Source: Limisphaerales bacterium
GTDB lineage: Bacteria; Verrucomicrobiota; Verrucomicrobiia; Limisphaerales; AAA164-E04
Direction: 5' to 3'
DNA: 64,000 bases
NCBI GenBank assembly: GCA_024761205.1
Contig: JAMASS010000008.1
Location: 62,001 to 126,000, forward strand
Part shown: positions 58,065 through 64,000 of the stretch, piece by piece
Layout: every line of letters begins with the position of its first letter
Numbering within the stretch: the first letter of the stretch is position 1
Translations under genes and position numbers: made by a program
The notes under the pieces: generated by a model
The model's database searches: none
Told to the model about the DNA's origin: nothing
The model's input: only the letters and a program-made list of their open reading frames with translations

Positions 58065-58673
58065 CTAGATTTGATCAATTGGCTTGGCAATTTTGGACTG
58101 TGATTCCAAGGTAAAAGCCAGTGCCAAGGCGAGCGCGTCAGCAGCGTCCGGACTCGGGGTGTGATCCAGCGATAACATCCGTTCCACCATCTTGGCGACG
58201 GCGAGTTTCTGAGCGCCGCCGAAGCCGACGATGGCTTGTTTCACCTTGCGCGCTGCGATTTCGTAAATTGGCAGCTCGGCGCGGGTCGCGGTGACGATGC
58301 AAGCGCCTCGAACTTGTCCCATGATCAGGGCGGTTTTGAGATTTTTAGCGAAGAAGAGACCTTCCACTACGCAGACCTCGGGATGGCACCTTTCGATCAC
58401 ATCATTTAGGGTTTTTGAGATCTCAAGCAGGCATTTGGAGTGGGACCGCTTCGGCGGGCATTTAATCGTGCCGGCATCGATGTAAGTGAGTTGCTGGCCG
58501 AGGGAGCGGATGACTCCGAATCCGGTACCACGAAGAGAGGGATCGATTCCGAGGATTGAGATTGGGGCTTTGGCCTTATGGGTGGTGTGTGACTGAACCG
58601 GCTCGTCATCAGCGTGCGTTGGATGATTCAAGCGTTGGCTCATTTCGGCAAACGCTTTGGGGGAGATGCCCAT
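58065..58673 (-). CDS. ruvC: crossover junction endodeoxyribonuclease RuvC
   Basis: This protein of up to 202 residues cuts Holliday junctions. Acidic residues appear in ILGIDPSLRGTGFGVI (Asp), CVVEGLFFAKNLKTALIMGQ (Glu) and the closing HTPSPDAADALALALA. About 36 residues before the first catalytic motif are not typical; starting at the internal ATG at 58643 would shorten this. The 5' end overlaps the remains of the upstream DJ-1/PfpI gene. It forms an operon with ruvA. Confidence 0.93.
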   Translation of the reverse strand: MGISPKAFAEMSQRLNHPTHADDEPVQSHTTHKAKAPISILGIDPSLRGTGFGVIRSLGQQLTYIDAGTIKCPPKRSHSKCLLEISKTLNDVIERCHPEVCVVEGLFFAKNLKTALIMGQVRGACIVTATRAELPIYEIAARKVKQAIVGFGGAQKLAVAKMVERMLSLDHTPSPDAADALALALAFTLESQSKIAKPIDQI

Positions 58674-59258
58674 GACTTCTGAATAAGAAACTGATTCGGG
58701 TCACGCGCCTTGAGTTTGAGCTGGGCGGAGATGTCGAGGTAGAAATCCGCATGGCTTTCCCGGGGTTGGGCGTTGACCGAGTTTCCATCCACGACGCTGT
58801 GTTGATTGACCCGTCGGTCCCCGAGCTTGTGCGACTTCAAAGTGAACGTTCTTGTAGCAGGTCATTCGACGGTTGGCTCCCAGACCAGCGGCGAGAAAGA
58901 CTTGGATGCTATGACAAATTGTGAAAAGCCATTTCCATTTCTTATTGAATTGTTTGATCAGTTTGCTGTTGTGCCTCAGGAATTCAGGCGCCCTCTCGCC
59001 GGTTGATAGCCGGGCATCAAAGTCTTTGGCTTTGATGTCTGCAATCGCTTTATCCACATCGATTAAATATCCGCGTTTTTCGATATAAGTGTTCCAGACA
59101 GGGCAGGAATCGTGAATCACGCTGTTGAGGGTCTTTTTCTTGCTGGCGACGATCACCGGGTGGAATCCTGCTTCGAGGAATCGATACTTTGCGTAAAGGA
59201 TTTCAAAGGACTCGACGGCATTGTCGGTGGTGATGAGGGTCTTCCATTTTTTCGCCAT
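58640..59258 (-). pseudogene. frameshifted DJ-1/PfpI-family protein
   Basis: The frame from ATG 59258 reads DNAVESFEILYAKYRFLEAG, VIHDSCPVWNTYIEKRGYLI and ERAPEFLRHNSKLIKQF, with the nucleophile cysteine region FTICHSIQVFLAAGLGANRR. Near 58825 the frame shifts; the family C-terminus continues in another frame as DRRVNQHSVVDGNSVNAQPR and ADFYLDISAQLKL. Intact relatives are deglycases or proteases. One frameshift and erosion of the VIPGGRAPE block (here STGERAPE) indicate loss of function. It overlaps ruvC. Confidence 0.7.
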
Positions 59259-59500
59259 CGCAAGAATATGTCGCTTACAAAACGGAGAGTCGAGGGCAAT
59301 ATTCTCGGGATGGCTTAGAAGTGATTAGATTTTGTGAGTCCCGACTGCCAAGAGGTGGGGGTAAGAGTCTCTCAAGCTATCCTCCTTCGCTGAGGCTACG
59401 AAGGATGGATACTATTGACAGGATGCTTGGTCGACGAAATGGTCCCGTCAGTTCGCTGTTATCGTAATCGGCGATAACGGCTCGATCTTATCTCCCCACC

Positions 59501-60058
59501 TTAGTTATGCCTATTTGAGCGTTTGTCTGGTAGCCAACGGTATTCCATATACTCTGCAGTTCTGAGAGCGATGGTTGGTTGGGTCATGGAATTTGGCGAT
59601 GGTATCAAGGTGGCGTCGATTCCCGCGGAAATGGCGGCTGCGGTCGTGATTTCGCCGGTCTCAATAAAATGACGATCCGAGATGACAGTGGTATCCGGGG
59701 CGGGCTGCCGTAATATAATCATGAAGTGCTCCATAGATGGGTAAGTGATCTGCCGCTGCGAGAGGATCCCCGCTTGAGCGAGGATCAGCACGCCGATGCT
59801 GATCGATGACTCATTGGAAATGGGTTGTTGTTGGAGTGCCTGCTGAGATCCTGCGCCTCCCGGTATGACTAGTAGGTCGGTATGAAGGCAGAATTCTGAA
59901 ACAGGCAACGAGATCCGGGCTGGGGAGCCACTGTCGAGCTGGGGTCGGGACTTTTTTGATTTGTCCCTTGACTTCGTTGGATATGGCCCTATCTTAATCG
60001 TTCCGCCTGAAAGTTGTGGGTGCGGCTTGTCGAAGGCAGGCGGTGTGAATACGAACAA
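59501..60058 (-). pseudogene. truncated, eroded DJ-1/PfpI-like (GATase1-like) protein
   Basis: A frame of 185 residues reads LLVIPGGAGSQQALQQQPIS, IGVLILAQAGILSQRQITYP, RHFIETGEITTAAAISAGID and TAEYMEYRW, in the order of AraC-type DJ-1/PfpI domains. The N-terminal strand (about 20 residues) is missing and the nucleophile region, usually VCTGALLLA, reads SISIGVLILA without cysteine. It is therefore probably non-functional or a non-enzymatic derivative. It is the second decayed DJ-1-type gene in a row. Confidence 0.55.
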
Positions 60059-60187
60059 CTTAACATATTATTACATCTAATTTTCGTTGTTACTTTTTCC
60101 AGCGTGGATTGTCTGAGTTGTCTGGTCGACCGCTGATGCGCCAATCCCTTGTAATTCAGTAACTGTCATCTAAGTTAGATATTTATT

Positions 60188-61903
60188 ATGCTTACAATGG
60201 AAGAAGCTATGCAGCAAAATGAGATAAGCTTTGCTGCGGGCGAAATTGTCAAAGGAACGGTCATCGAAGTGCGTCCCAAGGAAGTTTTGGTCGATATCGG
60301 TTACAAAAGTGAGGGTTCGGTGCCGGCTTCCGAGTTAGATGATATCTCGAAAGTCAATCTTGGGGACGAAGTGAATGTCCTGATTGAACGATTGGAGAAT
60401 CGTGAAGGCATGGTCATCCTTTCCAAAGAGAAGGCTGAATTCAAGGAAAATTGGGAAAAGATTCTGACGATTTGTAACGAAGGGGGAACGATCTCGGGCA
60501 GAGTCAAGGCTGTGGTCAAAGGCGGTTTGCTGGTGAATGTCGGCGTAGAGGCCTTTCTGCCCGCCTCTCAAATTGATGTGATCCCACCCAAGAACCTGAA
60601 CACTTTCGTGGGCAATACCTACGAATATAAGGTGGTCAAAATCAATCGGGAGCGCCAGAACATCGTGCTTTCACGACGGGAGCTTATCGAACAGGAACGG
60701 GCGGAGCGACGATCGAAGTTGTTGTCTGAGATGACTCCTGGGGATATCCGTAAGGGAACGGTGAAGAACATCACCGATTTCGGAGCGTTCATCGACCTGA
60801 ACGGATTGGACGGATTGCTCCATATCACGGACATGAGTTGGGGACGGATCAATCACCCTTCCGAATTGTTGAAGGTTGGCCAGGAGATCGCTGTCGTTGT
60901 GCTCGATATCAACTACGAGAAAAAACGTGTCAGCCTCGGCCTCAAGCAGAAGCTGGCGAATCCTTGGGACGATATCGATACCAAATATCCCGTGGGCGCC
61001 ACGGTCAAGGGTCGCGTGGTCTACTTGGTGCCTTATGGTGCGTTCATCGAATTGGAACCAGGCGTCGAAGGGTTGGTTCACGTGACCGAGTTGTCTTGGA
61101 CGAAGCGGATTACGAAACCTTCGGATGTGCTTCAGGTGGATCAAGATATTGAAGCCGTGGTGCTCGGCATCAATCGCGAGGAACAGAAGATTTCTCTTGG
61201 TATCCGCCAGTTGGAGGCCAATCCTTGGGACAAGGCGTTGGAGAAGTATCCTCCGGGAACCAAGGTCAAGGGCAAGATTCGCAATTTGACCAGCTACGGC
61301 GCCTTCATCGAGTTGGAAGAAGGACTTGATGGCATGATTCACGTGTCTGATATTTCTTGGACTCGCAAGATCAATCATCCGTCAGAGGTGTTAAAGAAGG
61401 GCGAAGAAATCGAAGCAGTGGTGCTTGAGATCGACAAGCCCAATCAACGGATATCTGTTGGTGTCAAGCAACTCTCCGAGGATCCGTGGGCCAATATCGA
61501 TCAGTTCTACAAGGTGGGCGATCTCGTCACGGGCCGTGTGACGAAGCTCGCTAGCTTTGGAGCCTTTATTGGTCTGGAACACGATATTGACGGTCTGGTA
61601 CACATCTCTCAGGTTAGCGAGGAACGTGTGGACAAGATCAAGAACGCCTTGAGGGTTGGGCAAGAATCCACCGCTCGTGTGATCAAGATTGACAAGTCAG
61701 ATCGACGCATCGGTCTCTCCATCAAAGCAGCCAACTACTCGAACGAACAGCTCCAGACGGAACAAGCTGCCTTGGATTCGCTGAAGCCGGGTGAAGATTT
61801 AGTTGCCTTACAGCATGCGTTCGACGCTGTCGGACCTGAAGGCGAGGAAGGTGTGGAAGACGACGAAATCCCAGCCTCGGAAGCGCCCCCGTGCCAGAAG
61901 TGA
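60188..61903 (+). CDS. rpsA: 30S ribosomal protein S1
   Basis: This 571-residue protein has six consecutive S1 RNA-binding domains: GEIVKGTVIEV near 18, GGTISGRVKAV near 98, GDIRKGTVKNI near 186, GATVKGRVVYL near 271, GTKVKGKIRNL near 357 and GDLVTGRVTKL near 444. Repeated SLGLKQ/SLGIRQ motifs close the domains. It binds mRNA and brings it to the ribosome. Number and order of domains match full-length S1. It is divergent from the decayed gene upstream, and a terminator follows. Confidence 0.96.
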   Translation: MLTMEEAMQQNEISFAAGEIVKGTVIEVRPKEVLVDIGYKSEGSVPASELDDISKVNLGDEVNVLIERLENREGMVILSKEKAEFKENWEKILTICNEGGTISGRVKAVVKGGLLVNVGVEAFLPASQIDVIPPKNLNTFVGNTYEYKVVKINRERQNIVLSRRELIEQERAERRSKLLSEMTPGDIRKGTVKNITDFGAFIDLNGLDGLLHITDMSWGRINHPSELLKVGQEIAVVVLDINYEKKRVSLGLKQKLANPWDDIDTKYPVGATVKGRVVYLVPYGAFIELEPGVEGLVHVTELSWTKRITKPSDVLQVDQDIEAVVLGINREEQKISLGIRQLEANPWDKALEKYPPGTKVKGKIRNLTSYGAFIELEEGLDGMIHVSDISWTRKINHPSEVLKKGEEIEAVVLEIDKPNQRISVGVKQLSEDPWANIDQFYKVGDLVTGRVTKLASFGAFIGLEHDIDGLVHISQVSEERVDKIKNALRVGQESTARVIKIDKSDRRIGLSIKAANYSNEQLQTEQAALDSLKPGEDLVALQHAFDAVGPEGEEGVEDDEIPASEAPPCQK

Positions 61904-61962
61904 CTCCAAGTGAAGAGTAAGAGTTCGCGAGAATCTCTGCCAGCAGATTGCTGACGCTAGCG

Positions 61963-61993
61963 AGGCGGGTTCGAATTTCGGCCCCGCCTTTTT
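61963..61993 (+). terminator. Rho-independent terminator after rpsA
   Basis: AGGCGGG (61963-61969) pairs with CCCGCCT (61983-61989) and five T residues close the site. It lies about 60 bases past the rpsA stop. Confidence 0.75.
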
Positions 61994-62054
61994 GATGCCC
62001 CGTGGTTCGTATTTGATTCCTCACTCGCCCTGGATCACGACCCTTTTGGAGGGC

Positions 62055-62537
62055 TTAAACCGATTCTGGTTGCCAAGTGGAGAAAGGACTTTTGGCCAGA
62101 TTGGCGTTGAAGTACCGGTTATCAAAAGAGACGTCTTTCCCGACCCAACCCGGCAATCGGAGGGATTGGTTTTCACTATCCAATTCCACTTCCGCCAGGG
62201 TGAGTCCAGTGTTTTCTCCAGAGAATTCGTCGACCTCCCAGAGCCTGCTGTCAAGGGGAACTTGGTGGCGAATTTTAGTGACGGTGCTGTGATGGCAGAA
62301 GGACGCTAAGAGTTCCTTGGCATCGGCTAGTGGGATCTTATATTCGAATTCCGCCCGCCGAAGTCCGGTGCGCGGTCCTTTGATCGTCAGGAAACCCTGA
62401 TCGCCGAGCATTCGAACTCGAATCGAATTCTTTCCCTTGTCGCTAATGTAGCCTTGGCAACAGACAAGGCTCTTCGTGACGAGAGAACGCCACTCGCTAC
62501 TGATGACGAGAAACTTTCTTTCGATTTCAATACCCAT
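62055..62537 (-). CDS. CYTH-domain protein (triphosphatase-like)
   Basis: This 160-residue protein starts MGIEIERKFLVISSEWRSLV, with the ExExK-type motif that defines CYTH domains. Further charged blocks line the triphosphate tunnel: SIRVRMLGDQGFLTIKGPRT, AEFEYKIPLADAKELL and LWEVDEFSGENTGLTLAEVE. Family members hydrolyse inorganic triphosphate or nucleoside triphosphates. ATG 62537 is preferred since the motif begins there. Confidence 0.88.
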   Translation of the reverse strand: MGIEIERKFLVISSEWRSLVTKSLVCCQGYISDKGKNSIRVRMLGDQGFLTIKGPRTGLRRAEFEYKIPLADAKELLASFCHHSTVTKIRHQVPLDSRLWEVDEFSGENTGLTLAEVELDSENQSLRLPGWVGKDVSFDNRYFNANLAKSPFSTWQPESV

Positions 62538-62557
62538 TGTGGGAGCTGGCAAAAGTG

Positions 62558-62656
62558 TTACCCGTCTTTCGGGTTGAGAAAAAGCATTTCACGTAAAATT
62601 TCCCGAACCGGCAGCAAAAGCAGACGTGACCATTCCAAAAAACGCTCGCGACGCAT
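62558..62656 (-). CDS. possible 32-residue small protein upstream of the CYTH gene
   Basis: A short frame codes MRRERFLEWSRLLLLPVREI and ends LFLNPKDG, with an amphipathic helical pattern. It ends 20 bases before the CYTH start on the same strand. It could be a leader or a chance frame. Confidence 0.25.
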   Translation of the reverse strand: MRRERFLEWSRLLLLPVREILREMLFLNPKDG

Positions 62657-62914
62657 CTTGCAATCGGCAAGGTCCGAGAATGTCTTCTGCTATATGCCTT
62701 GTTACTCCGGAAGTGAGCGTATTTGGTACCGTTAATTGATTGACGGGTTTTCTGATGGAGCCCTTCTGATGCGACGGTCCTAACCTTTATTAAAAACTTA
62801 AGAATTTCAATCGATTTACCGAGCTCATTCTCCCCAATTAGCTCAGTATTTTATGGTTTTATTTCTTTGCATCGCAATATCTTTCGCTAATCAATTGCTC
62901 GGTATATTATAATC
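62657..62914. other. intergenic, AT-rich
   Basis: No gene or family-like frame is seen. The part from 62790 to 62910 is AT-rich and is probably promoter or spacer DNA. Confidence 0.35.
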
Positions 62915-63214
62915 TTATCTCGGCAGAGGGAGGTAGAGATTCCCTAACTCATCGAAAAACGCGATAGCAGTATCCCAATCAATAGCCTTGTCTCTACCTG
63001 CTTCCTGAATAGCCATTTCCGTGAGAACTGCCTGGTTCAGGAGCCCGCCCAAAATGGTCGAGAACGACCCTACCCTGATTGTAAACAGCTGCTTGCTCTC
63101 TCGATTTGTCAGACGGCTGAGCCAGGGTTTTCTCAGAAAAAAGCGTTCACTGTCCAAACAATGGGCCGTGGCAATCAAAACTCTTCTCATTGCTGGGGTT
63201 AATTTCGTTTTCAT
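62915..63214 (-). CDS. hypothetical protein
   Basis: An open frame codes 99 residues beginning MKTKLTPAMRRVLIATAHCL. It contains RVGSFSTILGGLLNQAVL and DWDTAIAFFDELGNLYLPLP. It has no signal peptide and no family I recognise. The frame is clean with balanced composition, so it may be real. It could also be a fragment. Confidence 0.4.
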   Translation of the reverse strand: MKTKLTPAMRRVLIATAHCLDSERFFLRKPWLSRLTNRESKQLFTIRVGSFSTILGGLLNQAVLTEMAIQEAGRDKAIDWDTAIAFFDELGNLYLPLPR

Positions 63215-63717
63215 TATCGTAATTTCGCCAAAGTCACTGCTCTTTGACTAGCAGACGACGTTCATTAGCCCGACTTATGTTGTTTTGGATATGTAGCACC
63301 AACTAGCATATTCGGCACTTATATGAGCGCGAATGGTTGTCTTAGTAGCCGAATCTCCGATGAGCAACACGCTAGCTACTAGCTAAGAGTCCGCATAGGG
63401 TGGGGGTTGAGATGCTTTCTCATGACATGTCCTAAGCTATTTGAGATTCTCTAGGATCGTCCTGAGTTTTCCAACAACGGCTTGTCGGAGGCGAGGGCGC
63501 TCTAGCATGGAAACAACTGCAAAGATAAACTAAGGCAAACAAAATAGTTGAAGGGTGGAAGAGGCATCAACAAGGGAAATGGAAAATTTTTCGATTTTTT
63601 TCGAGCCACTTTCGAGGGTTGGTGATTTCTGCCCGGTCGAGCGTGGAGTAAGTCATGTGTGAGCGTGTTGTTGGCTCTTTGCTGGCAGGATTGGGCGTTG
63701 GGGCGTGTCGGCTTGGA
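63215..63717. other. intergenic, no gene recognised
   Basis: No protein-like frame is seen on either strand. The downstream end of gatA lies at 63718, so this is spacer. A T-rich stretch at 63590-63602 may be part of a gatA 3' region, but no convincing hairpin terminator was found. Confidence 0.35.
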
Positions 63718-64000
63718 TCAAGGGCGGATTTCCGGTTTGTGGTGTCCCCATTCGGTGGCTTGCTCGAAGGCGTGGGCAGCATGCAGTAGGGCAGTTTCTC
63801 CAAACGGTTTGCTCAGCAGTTGGAGGCCGATGGGCAACTTGGGGTCTTTAGTGAATCCACAGGGGAGGCTGATGCCGCAATTGCCGACTAGATTTGCTGA
63901 GATCGTGAAGATATCCAAGAGGTATATCTGAAGCGGGTCGGAGACTTTATCCCCGAGTCGGAACGCCGGGATGGGCGTCGTTGGTGTGAGAATGAGATCA
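63718..64000 (-). CDS. gatA: glutamyl/aspartyl-tRNA amidotransferase subunit A, 3' end
   Basis: The gene enters from the right edge and ends at the TGA at 63718-63720. The visible 93 residues contain [55 protein letters not shown] and [18 protein letters not shown], the typical C-terminus of GatA. GatA hydrolyses glutamine to supply ammonia for Glu-tRNA(Gln) or Asp-tRNA(Asn) amidation. The catalytic Ser-Ser-Lys part lies outside the window. Confidence 0.93.
   Translation of the reverse strand, partial: DLILTPTTPIPAFRLGDKVSDPLQIYLLDIFTISANLVGNCGISLPCGFTKDPKLPIGLQLLSKPFGETALLHAAHAFEQATEWGHHKPEIRP

Noticed and set aside
63567-63803. A 78-residue minus-strand protein
   Set aside because: It overlaps the end of gatA in another frame and has low-complexity composition.

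Overview
The window looks like chromosomal DNA of a Verrucomicrobiota bacterium. The best evidence is a four-gene block (29.8-36.6 kb) matching the Akkermansia Amuc_1101-1100-1099-1098 order: PilM-like, membrane-anchored Amuc_1100-like, a bitopic protein, then a secretin. An exosortase with an EpsI-like partner, a TIGR04073-type lipoprotein, and large secreted proteins ending in a 'YxVExSxDLxxW...FYRV' tail also fit. The order within the phylum cannot be fixed by eye.

Layout. (1) 0.2-2.2 kb: a compact minus-strand operon of a small protein, a D12-class DNA adenine methylase and a NotI-like restriction endonuclease, joined by 4-base stop/start overlaps. (2) 2.2-24.1 kb: a gene graveyard. A frameshifted IS1595 transposase is followed by remnants of BlaI/M56, DUF1080, Doc, RtcB, Hen1, Pnkp, a thioesterase, HEAT/TPR proteins with their anti-sigma and ECF sigma genes, a methyltransferase-nuclease, a LolA-like protein, an ABM monooxygenase, a propeller protein and an EF-hand protein. 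Frameshifts, nonsense codons and deletions break them. Only a few genes here read through: MazE-like, SRPBCC/GyrI, Dabb and a small secreted protein. (3) 24.6-25.3 kb: a boundary with two inverted-repeat elements and a tRNA with CAT anticodon. (4) 25.5-29.6 kb: envelope polysaccharide and exosortase genes. (5) 29.8-36.6 kb: the PilM/Amuc_1100/secretin operon. (6) 36.8-46.8 kb: four large secreted proteins, the last a subtilase; three share a C-terminal module. (7) 46.9-49.4 kb: coaE and a ClpX-like ATPase with a duplicated C-terminal domain. (8) 49.6-55.5 kb: tolQ-tolR-tolA-tolB-pal, tatA-tatC and the TIGR04073-like lipoprotein. (9) 55.9-64.0 kb: ispE, an acyltransferase, ruvA, ruvC, two decayed DJ-1/PfpI genes, rpsA, a CYTH protein and the 3' end of gatA.

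How the genes may work together. From 25 kb onward the region is mostly an envelope-biogenesis block: sugar-lipid synthesis, protein sorting by exosortase, a secretin with its inner-membrane scaffold, likely secretin cargo, and the Tol-Pal and Tat systems. The first 24 kb reads as accessory DNA (restriction, toxin-antitoxin, RNA repair, stress regulation) that has lost selection. The strongest candidate for something undescribed is the secretin/PilM/Amuc_1100-like complex next to secreted proteins with a shared C-terminal tail. That this is a dedicated export route is inference.
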